Positions 41,901 to 52,500 of a DNA stretch of 64,000 nt are shown piece by piece (position 1 is the stretch's first letter; every line of letters begins with the position of its first letter). Under the pieces are notes generated by a model. The model saw only the letters and a list, made by a program, of their open reading frames with translations, was not told the origin of the DNA and made no database searches. Made by a program: the position numbers and the translations under genes. This DNA comes from Gymnogyps californianus. Its lineage: Eukaryota > Chordata > Aves > Accipitriformes > Cathartidae. The DNA lies in contig NC_059477.1 in assembly GCF_018139145.2 (NCBI RefSeq), forward strand, positions 27,879,502 to 27,943,501. Reading direction: 5' to 3'.

Positions 41901-43964
41901 TAGCATCTGTCTTTCAGAACTCAGAGTGAGATAGCTCTCAGGGGGCTGGATAAAACAAACATACTTGCATCTTTTTGAACAGGAGCATCAAGGAAGTAAT
42001 AGAGAGCCTGCTTTTGTTTTCTGGGAAGAAACTAGGACAAAATAGCACACAACCTATTTACAAGCATCGAGATAATATTTAAGTGATTTAAAAATAGAAA
42101 TACATGAAGTGTGGAGCTGATCAATGAGAAATTGTGTCAGACCAGTCTGATTTCTTTCTTTGACTTGATCACTTACCTAATGTGGTGGATATAAAATAAA
42201 TCATGTATTCTGACTTCAGGAAGTATTTTCACATGTCCTATACATTGTTCCCACAATTAAATTAATAAAGTTTGTTCCAGATGGAAGTACCTAAAAAATG
42301 CATGCACAACTGGTTGGAAAAAAGAAATAGCTGGAGGCAGTAGCTGCCAAATATTTGCTGTTGAACTGGGAAAATGTTTAATTAAAATTCTATAAGAGTC
42401 TGTCCTGCATTTGATTTAGCATTTTCATTAATGTCCTGTATTTTCATTAACAGTGTAAATGATGGATTAGAGAATACTTTTGGAGTTTGTGTAGGATATC
42501 AAGCTGACATGAATTAAGTTAAAATCAGAGGATGTGAATAAAGAATTACGAAAAAATGGAGAAATGTTCCAGAATCAACACAAAATTGTTCACTAAGGAC
42601 AGTTGCAAGTTACTGCTCTTGAGAAGAAATCAAAGGCATAAATAAAAATTGCTGACCAGCTGGCTGGGTAATTAGTACTGTAGAAACAGACTGGAGTGAT
42701 ATAGTAAAAAATTGGTCAACAATAATAATGATGCTAATTCTGACAAGGCAGTGTAATTCTTGGGTGTATTAACAGTATTAACAAGCATGTTGTATGTCAG
42801 AAAGAGGAGCTAAATTACTCAGTCTTACCAAACACTGACGAATCCTCAGCTAGACAACAGTACGCAACTGACCCTGTGTGCTGCATTTTAAGGACAATAT
42901 AGTCAAATTGGAGGAAATTCAGAAGACAGAGAGAATGCCAAGAATGAGAGGTTTGAAAAAGAGAAGAATGAGATGAAAACTTGATCAAACATCTAACACT
43001 GAAAAGGTAGTTATGTATAGGAAAATAATGCATTGTTCACCATGCTTACTAGGAGAAGGATAAGAGAAGATTGCTTAGTTTATAGGAAACAGTGTTTGAG
43101 ATTTAATGTTAGGAAAAGTTGAGGATGTTGCTGTATTTCCTTCTTGAAAGTTTAAAAATAGCTGAGGTATTCTATGTTCAGCTTGAAAACGGGTGAGATA
43201 AATCTCTTGAAGTTTGTTTTAGCCCATGGTTTCTGTGATTTATGTTTGCAACTGATTCTCTCAGTTTCATTAAGTGTATGTTTGTATGTATGAATTGTAC
43301 GTATGAATAATTGTATGAATTGTAGTGATTCTGTTCAGGAGAGGTTCTAATATTTGACTCCTTGAATTGTGATTGTTTCACTTGGTGCACTGGACAGTTG
43401 CTGTCTCATGTTTGTTTTGTTTCCTTCTGCCCAGGAAGAAAAATATGTGCCATGGGATTAGGACTCTCTTATTGCTTTGTTTTATAATTGCACATATTGA
43501 TTTATATTAAAGGAAGTGAAATCAAAAACACAGAGAGGAAGCTCACGAGGTTTGAAAGAGACCTTAGTTTCTTTGATAGCTCAGATTGTTTAATCTAGTT
43601 GTGTGGAAATTCTTCAGAAAGGACTGTCTCAGTCCTCCCTCAATCACAGGAGGAAGATTTTTAACTATAATCTTCACCTTGTAACAACTATTTTTTCTTT
43701 CCTGTGTGGGAATTGTAGCACTTAGATTCCACAGAATTGGCAACAGAAATTTTGTTTGTGACAGTCTGTTATGTTGTCTTTTCCAAAGTCTAATCTTCAT
43801 CTTTAATTTTGCAGCTTTTCTAATACTTGTCCTGTTTATCTTCACAGTTGCTTCAGAATTTTGAGATCAAAATTTCTCCCAAAACCGAACCAGTTCATGC
43901 CAAAACCCACGGACTTTTGACTCCTGGAAACTCCATCAATGTGAGATTTTCTGACAGAAAGTGA
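23615..43964 (+). CDS. CYP27C1: CYP27C1, mitochondrial-type cytochrome P450 (complete, 9 exons, 556 aa)
   Basis: The coding join is 23615-23953, 28798-28988, 30640-30839, 33425-33634, 35383-35546, 38908-39074, 39865-39943, 40907-41110 and 43848-43964. All introns are GT-AG and the phases close to 1671 nt including the stop. CYP27C1 desaturates all-trans-retinol at C3-C4 to vitamin A2 in fish, amphibian and human studies, with electrons from adrenodoxin in mitochondria. Visible signatures: a basic N-terminus compatible with a targeting peptide (1 to about 80), the MPGP element (88-91), the I-helix AGVDTT (364-369), the K-helix ExxR (E421, R424), FRPERW (473-478), and the heme loop [10 protein letters not shown] (495-504) with ligand Cys502. 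No frameshift or premature stop is seen. The first in-frame ATG follows an in-frame TAA at 23567, which supports the start. Flanking genes ERCC3 and BIN1 match the mammalian gene order. Confidence 0.96.
24040..25210. promoter_or_regulatory. CpG island inside CYP27C1 intron 1 with promoter-like elements
   Basis: CpG density rises sharply from about 24,040 and peaks at 24,700-25,060. Inside are many GC boxes, a reversed CCAAT box (ATTGG at 24925-24929) and two GATGGCGG sequences (24988-24995 and 25005-25012) resembling the YY1 core. A TATA-like stretch lies near 24,690-24,716. It starts about 90 bp after exon 1 rather than upstream of it. It may be the main or an alternative promoter region of CYP27C1, or serve an unannotated transcript. 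Overlapping open frames here are products of GC richness, not genes. Confidence 0.8.
25210..28797 (+). other. CYP27C1 intron 1, part beyond the CpG island
   Basis: AT-rich intron. It holds a short TTGG tetranucleotide repeat near 25350 and a hAT-type MITE at 25477-25652. The remainder shows no recognisable coding or repeat structure. Confidence 0.6.
25477..25652. mobile_element. hAT-Charlie/MER5-like MITE (ancient)
   Basis: The left end CAGTGGTTTTCA (25477-25488) and the right end TGAAAATCACTG (25641-25652) are terminal inverted repeats matching at 11 of 12 positions. The subterminal sequences (CACCCTTTTGCAGTTGTGGA on the left and ACCCCAAGAGGTTCACTG on the right) resemble those of MER5-type hAT MITEs. 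It is non-autonomous with no coding capacity. I could not recognise a clean 8-bp target duplication, consistent with age. Confidence 0.6.
28798..28988 (+). CDS. CYP27C1: CYP27C1 exon 2
   Basis: The acceptor is ATTGTAG before 28798 and the donor is GTAAGT at 28989. The exon has 191 bp. It encodes [19 protein letters not shown] and then [18 protein letters not shown]. It ends two bases into an Ala codon. Confidence 0.95.
30640..30839 (+). CDS. CYP27C1: CYP27C1 exon 3
   Basis: The acceptor is TTCTTCTAG before 30640 and the donor is GTAAGC at 30840. The exon has 200 bp. It encodes [19 protein letters not shown] (C-helix WxxxR-type segment) and ends [11 protein letters not shown]. The internal Met185 in this exon would begin a 372-aa protein. 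Confidence 0.95.
32160..32930 (+). repeat. CR1 LINE fragment, reverse-transcriptase region (old)
   Basis: Blocks in order resemble the CR1 RT coding region: GTTAATAGACCAGTTACTTTAA, then a CTGGAAAGATGTAGACAAAC-like segment, TAAACTCGGTAATATGATCT, TTTGCTGTCAAACTGAGAGA, and GTATTTAATAATTCCGGTAT in place of the usual RT block. The element is in the sense orientation of CYP27C1. Many substitutions and stops make it non-functional. The GAA repeat at 32728 interrupts it. Confidence 0.7.
32728..32751. repeat. (GAA)8 microsatellite
   Basis: Eight perfect GAA units within the CR1 fragment of CYP27C1 intron 3. Confidence 0.95.
33425..33634 (+). CDS. CYP27C1: CYP27C1 exon 4
   Basis: The acceptor is GTGCAG before 33425 and the donor is GTAAGA at 33635. 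The exon has 210 bp. It encodes [18 protein letters not shown] and later [19 protein letters not shown], segments typical of the CYP27 family. Confidence 0.95.
35383..35546 (+). CDS. CYP27C1: CYP27C1 exon 5 (I-helix)
   Basis: The acceptor is CCCAAAG before 35383 and the donor is GTAAGC at 35547. The exon has 164 bp. It ends in EMLLAGVDT, the oxygen-activating I-helix motif, which continues as TSFTLSW in exon 6. Confidence 0.95.
35547..38907 (+). other. CYP27C1 intron 5, 3.4 kb
   Basis: AT-rich intron. I recognise no coding exon, RNA gene or repeat family. A G-rich GGT/GGGT tract lies near 38,232-38,255. Confidence 0.55.
38908..39074 (+). CDS. CYP27C1: CYP27C1 exon 6 (end of I-helix to K-helix)
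   Basis: The acceptor is TTCCTTAG before 38908 and the donor is GTAAGT at 39075. The exon has 167 bp. It encodes [20 protein letters not shown] and ends in the K-helix KETLR, with the last Arg codon split across the intron. Confidence 0.95.
39865..39943 (+). CDS. CYP27C1: CYP27C1 exon 7
   Basis: The acceptor is GTCTCTAG before 39865 and the donor is GTAGGT at 39944. At 79 bp it is the smallest exon of the gene. It encodes [20 protein letters not shown] and then YFIPKG, the beta-1 sheet region after the K-helix. Confidence 0.94.
40907..41110 (+). CDS. CYP27C1: CYP27C1 exon 8 (heme-binding loop)
   Basis: The acceptor is TTTCCTCAG before 40907 and the donor is GTTAGA at 41111. The exon has 204 bp, or 68 codons. 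It carries FRPERW of the meander and the heme signature [12 protein letters not shown] with the proximal cysteine, all matching the P450 consensus. Confidence 0.96.
41111..43847 (+). other. CYP27C1 intron 8, 2.7 kb
   Basis: The right half is largely a decayed CR1 element (about 42010-43160). The left half is AT-rich with no recognised feature. Confidence 0.6.
42010..43160 (+). repeat. CR1 LINE fragment, RT domain to 3' part (old)
   Basis: A long series of blocks matches CR1 in order: CAGACCAGTCTGATTTCTTTC with CTTTGACTTGATCACTTACC, CTGACTTCAGGAAGTATTTT, ACAACTGGTTGGAAAAAAG, TTTTCATTAACAGTGTAAATG, and near 42,890 a segment (GGACAATATAGTCAAATTGG) like the CR1 3' part. These correspond to the translated RT motifs of CR1 but now hold many stops and indels. 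It is in the same orientation as CYP27C1. Ends are approximate. Confidence 0.8.
43848..43964 (+). CDS. CYP27C1: CYP27C1 terminal exon 9 with stop
   Basis: The acceptor is ATCTTCACAG before 43848 and the TGA is at 43962-43964. It encodes [18 protein letters not shown] and then [16 protein letters not shown]. This is the usual end of the CYP27C1 fold, and its length agrees with orthologues. Confidence 0.95.
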   Translation: MLQNFEIKISPKTEPVHAKTHGLLTPGNSINVRFSDRK

Positions 43965-46215
43965 GACTCAAATGTTTTGGAAATACTTGTGTGATTTTCA
44001 TGGGAACAGACTTGCATCTTATGGATGTTTAATCATGCTTGTTCTCTGGTTTGTAGGTATTTGGCAAAATGATCAAGTATTATGTTCTGCCTTAGTTCTA
44101 CCAGTACATAAGAGAAATTACCTCTTCTATAATAGCTAATTACACATATGAAAATATATACTGAAAAAAATTCCTTCTTGCACTGGGAATCTCCTTTTAC
44201 CTGGAAAGATTTCTAATAATAACAACACACACATTGAAAAAAAAAAACAAAATTAAATTCAGACATGTTGGTATCATTCAGTGGTTTTGTTACACTGCTT
44301 TGTCATAAAAGTCACCTACTCAGTGAGTCTATTTGAGAGCAAGAGGATTACTATATAATATGTGAAAATTAGCTGCATTTATGGGTTTGTGTTTTCCTGT
44401 TTCATGTCCTCCAGTGTTTTTTAGAAGTTTCCACCTAACATTGAAATTATGAGATCATTTTTCTCTTGTCTGTAAAAACATTTACTCTGCATGTGTTAAA
44501 AAATTAATACAGTAATACGAAAAGTAAAGATAGAAAAAATACAATTTATGTCACTTTATTTAGACTCGAAATACAGAACAATTAAAAATTTATTCAAACA
44601 TAATCCCCATAAAATGTTCCTATATAATTAAAAAAAAAATTAAAAATCTTAAAAATAAAAGTTTAAATGTCACATTGTACAGTTATGAAGCCAGACATTG
44701 TCCTCATCACCAAAGCATAAGCTGAGTGGAACAGCACAAGCCACTTTCACTGTTCTAGCTAATATTATGCCAAAACCAAATGTAAATAATAAAAATTAAG
44801 TAGTTGTTACATTTTTATCATTTAATTAAAGTACTACTATTAACTATCTTCACAGTTCTTCAACAGTAAGAACTGGAAACTTCCCATTGTAACATGCTGA
44901 ACCCATAGGCAGGTGCACAGTTGCCTTCTGTAGGATGGAAATGTGACTACTGAAGTATTTGGAGATTTTTTTACTATCTAGTATCTATTACAAAAAGTGG
45001 AAACCTGAAAGGGTTTTTTTTTTATTATTATTTTATTTTTCCTATGACAACTAACAGAAAAGTCTCTCTTGCATGAGACTTTAGTCTTTAGATATCTTTA
45101 GTATCACTGCACTAACCTTACATTCTCATTTTTGAGAGAAACCTTATACCTTGGGACCATGTTATGCCTTGAACAACACTCCAACCTGCATATCCTAATA
45201 TGAAATTAACTATGTAATTATGTATAGTTAACTGTTTACATGTCAGGCTCTGACTGTTGTTTGTGAGGTAGTTTACGTACTGATAATCGTAAACTTTTCA
45301 GTGCAGAGTAAGAAAAAAGTTGTGCAACTCAGTTTTTAAAATGGCAACATTTTTCTTTGCTCATCTAGCTATAAGAAGTCAAAGACAGGTTACAAATTAA
45401 ATAACACACAGTAGTTTTAATGGTGTACATGACATTCCACATAGCTAACTACTACAGTCACACTGTTGTAGTATTTTGGTTACTTTTTATAGTGCCTTTT
45501 CAAGGTCTTGACAAAAGAAAAAAAAAATCTCCTTTGTATGGAGCTCGTATATAAAATAACAACACTAAACAAAATAGATCGGATCTGTGAGAAGATTAAA
45601 TGTTTACATGATGACTTTAAAATGTTAATCCTGTACTGAGCATATATATGTACTATAAGAAAAACAGGTAATCTGTGGAGGGTTTTTTGCTTGAATGAGC
45701 TTGCCTTCTGATGCTGTTTTCCAGGGCTTTACATTATTCCCTTTTTTTTTTCTTTCCCATTGTTATTTCTGATTGTCCCCATCTTAAATAGAAAGGAGAG
45801 AGCTGTATTTGCCAGAGCCAGCTGACATCCCAAAAGAGATGTTTTGCAAAGGTCTATTTAAAAGTCTGCGGATTGAGTATCTGACTCCATAATTCTGCCT
45901 GTTTTTGTTGACTTGGGGACCAAAAAGCCCAAGCCTTGAATCCAAATTTGGATTCTGTATGGTGCCCTCCTTTTGCACTGTCATAGCATCATTAGAAACA
46001 CCAGCCATTGCTATGTCGCAGCACATTTGCTACTTGGTATCAGTCCCTAAGTAATACATCACTGTAGAAGAGGGAAGAGGCATTCTAAAATGCTCTTTAA
46101 AGCATTTTAATCTTTTCATGAAAACAGAAAGCCTGTGATTTGTTTTAATAGAGCATCTATCCATGTAAGTTGTCTTTTATACATAATAAAATATTTATAC
46201 AGAATTTACAAGTCC
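43965..46215 (+). other. CYP27C1: CYP27C1 3' UTR and flank with candidate poly(A) signals (end approximate)
   Basis: This stretch is AT-rich, with AATAAA at 44654-44659 and at 46185-46190. The second sits in a good context: a CA-type cleavage position about 20 nt on, followed by U-rich sequence. It would imply a UTR of about 2.2 kb. Choice of end is not determinable from sequence. Confidence 0.45.
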
Positions 46216-46269
46216 TGGTTCTCATTTTAATTGCTATTTATAATTGCATTTTTCTTTAGCATCTTAAAG

Positions 46270-47210
46270 TTTTTAACTTGTTGGATAGAACTGGAAGATT
46301 CACTGCTACATGGGAAATTACTAGTTCAGCTAGAAAAGATGGGGATTCATACAAGAATTTAAGGTGTGTAATGACCTGGCTGAAGGAGAGATAATATTAT
46401 ATTAAGAGTACTGTCATTCTGGAGGAAAGTTACTGGTAAAGTTACCCAAGAAATACCCTAGGACTGATTCTAATGTAATGTTTTGATTAATGATAATTGC
46501 TTAATACATGGAAGAGTATTAATGATATAAAGAGTGAAGGCATAAAGTAAAAAAAAAAAAAAAACCACAACAGAACCCAGAATGTAATAGAGATGGGATG
46601 GAATTTAATAGCAAAAGATATGTATGTAGGGAATAAAAAGAATTTATTTGAGGAGCTCACCACTTGAAAATGAAATATGTAGAGGAAGACCTAGGTAATC
46701 ACAGATGACTAGAAATTGCAAGTGTGTTGGAATAATGAAAAATACAGCCTAGAATGTATGAGATGAAGTATCTCTGATGATAGAAACTGGGGAAGAATAG
46801 GTGAGACTGCATCTTAAGTGCTATGTACAGTGTGGTTATGTGTTCAAGAAAGGTGGAGTTTGGTTTGAACAGGTAAGGCAACTACGAAGATTATGCGGTT
46901 AATAAAGTTTCTGTGAGTGGAGAAAGGATTGTACTACAATGTTTTTTGCTCTGCCTCCCTGTGGTTTAAGCAGACCACAAGCTTGCAGATCAAGCCCTGG
47001 CACATCTGGAAGCTATATAACGATGGGCTTAGGAGAACGTGTTTCTTTGGACACAAAACTGTGCTGACTTGATTATGCTCCTTCCAGTTGGATTAGATAG
47101 CAGGTAGTGGAAACATGGATGTCTGCAAGAGACTAAATTTATCCTCAAAAATATTTGTGTAGTTAGTCTAGAAAAGTGAATATGGAGAGAGGAGATAAAT
47201 ATTCTCTTCA
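46270..47210 (+). repeat. CR1 LINE fragment (old)
   Basis: Blocks such as AATGACCTGGCTGAAGGAGA, GTCATTCTGGAGGAAAGTTAC, GATGGGATGGAATTTAATAGC, GAGGAAGACCTAGGTAATC and GATGAAGTATCTCTGATGA follow the order of the CR1 RT and 3' region. The copy is strongly mutated and non-coding. It lies just beyond the likely 3' end of CYP27C1. Confidence 0.7.
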
Positions 47211-48020
47211 AATAACTTCAAGTTAAGGTGTTTACTCCTTAAGGTAAAGGGCAATGCTTGCCCAATAGAAGTATCACCAGCTAGCAATGAATAAACTGGT
47301 GTAGAAAGTCAAGCCATCAGAATGAGAGTTTAAATTAAATCTACTGTGAGAAATGGTGAAGACAAAAAAAAAAAATATCCCCAACCAGCCATGAAATGAT
47401 GGAGCATGGTGAACAGAATTCTATAAAGTGATTGTTTAACTAAAATCACTGTATTCAGTCAGTCTGTTCTCTGTTTTTTCTGACTCTGTTGTAGGTACAT
47501 AGGCATGGAAGGAATCTAGGAGGTCAATGGTGAAGTAGTCACAACTCCAGCAAAATTGTATACCAGTGGTGAACGAAACTTATGAGCTCCTTAAATACCC
47601 CAGCATTGATGTGGCTGTGAAGACGGAGAGTAGCACGCCTGGCAGCTGTGAACATGAGAGAAGTAGGCACTGGGGGTGTGTTCAGAGCTAGAAACTGAAG
47701 AGCTGTGCTGTCATGCACAGGACTGGGGAAGGGGAGTAGGAAAGCCACACAGAGTGGAGGGTTTGGGGCTATACCAAACAATCTATGGCAGCAATCAGAC
47801 TTAAGGAACTGGAGAGGTGAGCTGTGGAGTGCATATAGGACGAGGGAGGACGAGAGAAATGGGATGAGGCAAGAGCAGTTTAGGAGCTTGATGTGTGTGC
47901 TATTTGCACCACACACCAAAAAAAAAAGGTCACTACTGGTTTTGATCATTGAGGTTTTTCCTTCCTATGTTATGTTGTCACATAATGTTCATAACTTTAA
48001 AAAATGCTATCATATAATTA

Positions 48021-48637
48021 CTAAATGTGATAAACGACCGAGTCCCGGAATAATACGTTAACAGGAACTTGGTTTATTAGCAAATAAAGGCAAGCAAACA
48101 GCGCTGGGTGCACGGGGAGCCTGGGCTCTACCAACACGCACACCTACAGACAGCAGCATATAGCGTTTATAGTCTATACTCTTACATATTCAACAGGGTG
48201 ATGCAATATGCAAATTGTCCTTCGCTTCGTATTAAAATGAGTTTTGCAAGTCCCTTTCACGTGCACCCTGCCTCCTGGTGGTCTTGGGCGAGGGTCTCGG
48301 GATGAAGTAAGAGTCTTCCTCAGCGACCTTTATACGGACTTTTAAGGTTGAACTCTTCACCTTCTTATCTCGCGCAGCGCATGTCTTCTGTCGTTCCTTC
48401 CGATAATCAATCGTCCCCCAACCGGTTTTAAGCTTGTAACACTTAGAAACTTACAACCCCATAGACAAAGGGACTTCTGCAGTTTTGCGATTACACAAGC
48501 TTCCCCGTCAGGGTCCGCAGTTGCATTAAAACAATGGTGCTTTCACTCAACTATGTCTTCACATCTACATGAACCAATCCTCCCGCTTCTATTCTGTTTT
48601 TACTCACACGAATCAAATTCACATTTCTCACACTAAA
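48021..48637 (-). mobile_element. Solo LTR of an endogenous retrovirus (48026-48632) with 5-bp target duplication
   Basis: A 607-bp block begins TGTGA and ends TCACA, perfect 5-bp inverted ends. It is flanked on both sides by CTAAA (48021-48025 and 48633-48637), a target-site duplication. It is much richer in CpG than the AT-rich DNA around it. On the minus strand there is a TATA-like TATAAAGG (complement at about 48329) and, nearer the end, an AATAAA signal (TTTATT at 48073-48078 on +). This gives the minus-strand orientation. No internal viral genes are present, so it arose by LTR-LTR recombination or is a lone LTR. A 5-bp duplication is common for ERV3/ERVL-like and some other avian groups. 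The family is not assigned. Confidence 0.85.
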
Positions 48638-49500
48638 GATCTATGTCTTTGGTAATGCCAAACTCACCCTGTGCGTGCCCAGAGAAAGACTGTGAAGGGA
48701 TATAACAAATCACTAATTCTCGGTGTTCCAGAACAATGTTAGCTTGCACTGGCAGGCTCCCATGAAGACAGATGCATTGGGTTTTTCACCTCCTGAAGTG
48801 ACAATAGAGGATTTACAGGGTCATGTGAAAAGCAGATGCTAAGATGGTTTAAAATGCTACCAAGTTATAGTCACAGTGCTCTACAGCTACTTAGGACCGA
48901 TGTAAATACATATGCCAATACAGTCACTATGGAAGACAAGTCAAACTGGTCTTACGTATTGGACCCTTCTGATTTTTGCAAGGTGTTCGTCTGTGTCATG
49001 GACTGTATATATTGAAGCAAGATAAACCATGGTTTACTGGAATGTGTGTTGGAAAATATTAGGGAAGAGGTCCAAAGTTGCTGGATATTTCTTATTCATA
49101 CATAGGTTTTCATCTAAACTTTACACCAGCAGTAGTAAATAATAAAGTTAGATGGGAAGGTGTGAGTAGTAACTATTTTAATACCTGATCATTTTTAAAA
49201 TATATGTGTGTATATATATCTATGCACAAAAAAAGGAAAAATATTTTATCCTCTGTGATTAATATACACATTCACACACCTTTTTCCCTTTCAAAGGGTA
49301 TTAACACAGAAAATAAGTAAGTGTATACCCAGAGCTTGCAAATACTATTTATTCATGTTCATGTGAATGAAAAAAAACCCAAAACATGTAGATGTCATGT
49401 GGGTATTTTAAAAATAATTTCATCTGAGAGTTTCTCCTATGGTTTCCAAAGTAATTTTCTTCAAGGAAACCACTGAAAATACTACACTGTGGTTTCGGTA

Positions 49501-49518
49501 CCACTAGGTGGTGCTGCC
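49501..49518 (+). promoter_or_regulatory. Possible CTCF motif
   Basis: CCACTAGGTGGTGCTGCC closely fits the extended CTCF consensus CCASYAGRKGGCR. It is located 3' of CYP27C1, in the same orientation as the motif at 18216, so the two would bracket CYP27C1 without being convergent. Confidence 0.45.
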
Positions 49519-52500
49519 TTTATAGTATTCCTTACTAAAAGTCCGTGATCATCTATCTAGGGTGGGCGGGGGGGATTATAGCTAAAAGCAATGTACTTAC
49601 TATAGCTTCTTAAAGATAGAGGAGTTTTGTTATACTTGTTTGACAAAGACTCTTAGCCCTTAAATGTGTAAATGAGCTCAATTTATGTTCATCTTTTGCA
49701 TATGCTTGCTTAACATGGAAATTTACATGTAACAAATCATACAGTATGTCCAAAGTTTCATGTAGGCCACCTCAGAGAAAATCCAGCCTTTGCAGTTCTG
49801 TATGCCTTCTGCTGAGATTTATCTTTAACAAAGTTTGTTAATCATTGAGCTTTGACACTCTACCTGTTATCATGCAAAATTCAAAATAAAGACAGTTCCT
49901 ACTCTGAAGAGATTACAGTCTAGGTGAGATAAGAGTAAAGAAGACAGGAAATAATTGAGGGGGATATTTTGCGTGTTTCAGGCACTATTGTAAATTTCAT
50001 CCTGCATTGCAGTAAACAGCAGATCTTTTGATGCCATTTAAAGGGTATTGTACCAGTCTTGGCAATGTTTGAAACATACTGTTTGCTGCCAAGTGTTTAT
50101 CTAGTTGGGAAACAGTTAAATTGAAGCGTAAACTCCCTGAAGCAGCCCACTTTACTCAGATAAAAGGAAGACTGGAGTCGGGGATTTTGGAAGGAAGTGT
50201 CTAAGGGATAAACAACTGCAAGAGAATATTTGCCACAGTTAAGTTTCAGGATGAGATCTGCTTTTACCATTTTATTGTTTCAAACCTGTCAAATGTAGAA
50301 TTGGTGTCTAAACCAGAAGCTGAAAGGTGTGAGCAGATTGTTCAGATTGCATTGTTTGTATATTTTTGAGAGGAAAAAATGGAAAAACTTGGAAGTATGA
50401 ATGAAACATTTTTCTGAAAGGCAAAAAGTTGTGTGCTTTCCCCTATGCAGGACATGAGCTATGAAATTGCCCAACTTTGCTCAAGTTAACCATTATTTTT
50501 TCAGAAAGCAAGTTGCTCAGGCAATTTCAAGAAACCAGTAAGCAATAGTAGCTGTTTGGGATACATTTAAAGTAGGTTAACTTTCTTTGTCTGCAAAATG
50601 CAGATAAGGATTTGCATTCAGGTTGCTACTTGTCAGCTGAACTGCAGAAAGTTTGTGGGGGCTCTTAGCTCCTGACAAATACAAAATAATGCAAGTAACC
50701 TGCAATAAAGAATATTTAAGCAAAGTTGTATTGGCATGAGCCAGGAGTATGCACATAGGCAATCACCAAACTGACATGATATGCATTATCTTAATAATTT
50801 TTCTCAATATTAGCATTTATGGGAGATTTGTACAGTTTAAAGTGTATGTTGGGACACAAACTGGAAAAGGTATAATAATATGAGATAAAGCAATGCCCAT
50901 ATGAAAGTGTTTCATATAGGACATACATTAAAAAAAAACACACACAGAAGCAAGTAACTGTTACAAGTGGTCTGAAAAATAGCATCATGTGGTATCTTTC
51001 CCAATAGCAAATGTTTATGTTCTTAAAATTGGAAACCATGCTAACATATGGAGGCAATTTTTTTTTAAATGTTTATGGGAAATGTCAAAGAACTGTAGAC
51101 AGAGAACATGACTAACATGCTAAAGGAACTGTTGATGGAGAAATGTATAATACGTCAATGTTAACACATCCACAATTACGGCAATCCGGTCTTAAAAAAT
51201 CAGTTTATTTAGGATGAAAGAAATTGTAACACGGAAAAACTAGGGTGTGCAATTAAGTAAAACACCTATAATGTACATTAAAGATGCTAATTTATGACAG
51301 AAGAGAAATCTTTGACCTAGGTCTAAGGGAAGGGATAAGAAGGGATGCTTAAGAACTTTACTCAAATAAGTTCTTAGGTAACATCAAAGATTTCAGCCAT
51401 GCTTACATTAGCAGCTAGGTTCCTTTTGGCAACTGGTTATCAGCTGTTTGTTTTTCTAACTGAATTAGTGCTTACCTTGGTTTACAATTGCAGGTGTAGA
51501 CAAAGAGAAGCTTAAAAAACATTTAGACAAGTCTTGTTTACTCTCAGCAGCTCAGCTTGTGCGGGTCTTTGTCTCCTTTATGCAGATAGGGGTAACCACT
51601 TGAATTTGCCTGAAGATGCCCAAATACTGCAGAGATAGTCTCATCCCAGATGGAAAAAGGAAGCATTAACTCTAGATGATTAGAGAATCAAAAAGGTATG
51701 TGGGGAATTAGTTACACATATATGGAAGGGCTTGGTTAAAAATCTTCATCTAAGATACCACTGAAAAAGCAATCAATATTTCACTGTCACATTTATAGAT
51801 GCTTCTTTCACGTTATTGTCACAAATTCATAGATAATAAATGCATAGTAATCATGATAACTCTATCAAACACCAGTTATTTTCAGATGAAGTTGTATGAA
51901 ATAACATACAATTCTTTTCACACAGAATGAAGGCACCAAATTAATCCAAGAAATAATGATTTACTAGTTGCTAGTCAGCTCAGTTTTGCGATACGAAGAG
52001 GTATCAGCACCAGAAAGTGTGGGCAGCCATATGTCTCACTTCTATCCTACATTGTATTTTAAAGGTGGTTACAAAATAGCCCAACTTTGCAGATTTCTGA
52101 GACATTAATCTCAGCTGGCAAAGCCTTCTAATTCATACCATGATGCAGTTGGTCAATCACCTTCTCACCAGCTAAGACTGCGGGGAATGGCTACATTTAT
52201 CCATTCATTGGCTATGTCAGACTAAGTTGATGCAGGAAAGATCTAATTCAGCCACGCTACTCTACCAAAGCAAATGTCTCTGATGTTTGTATGTTTGCAA
52301 GACTGTAGATTTTAGGCCCACATTGAACAGTTTCAGTGTGTTGAATCCCACTTTCTGCATCTTCTGATGTTGGGTTATATTGATTGATAAGGCATTATTG
52401 GTAAATGTATAGTAGAGATTAATGTTTTAATCTGTCATGACACTGGGCCACATTGGAATGCAAGAGTAGTAGTTGTAATTACTGCAATTATGTTGATGTA

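Noticed and set aside
47539..48061. 118- and 136-codon frames on opposite strands
   Set aside because: There is no recognisable protein, splice context or start signal. The plus-strand frame runs into the LTR, which indicates chance.
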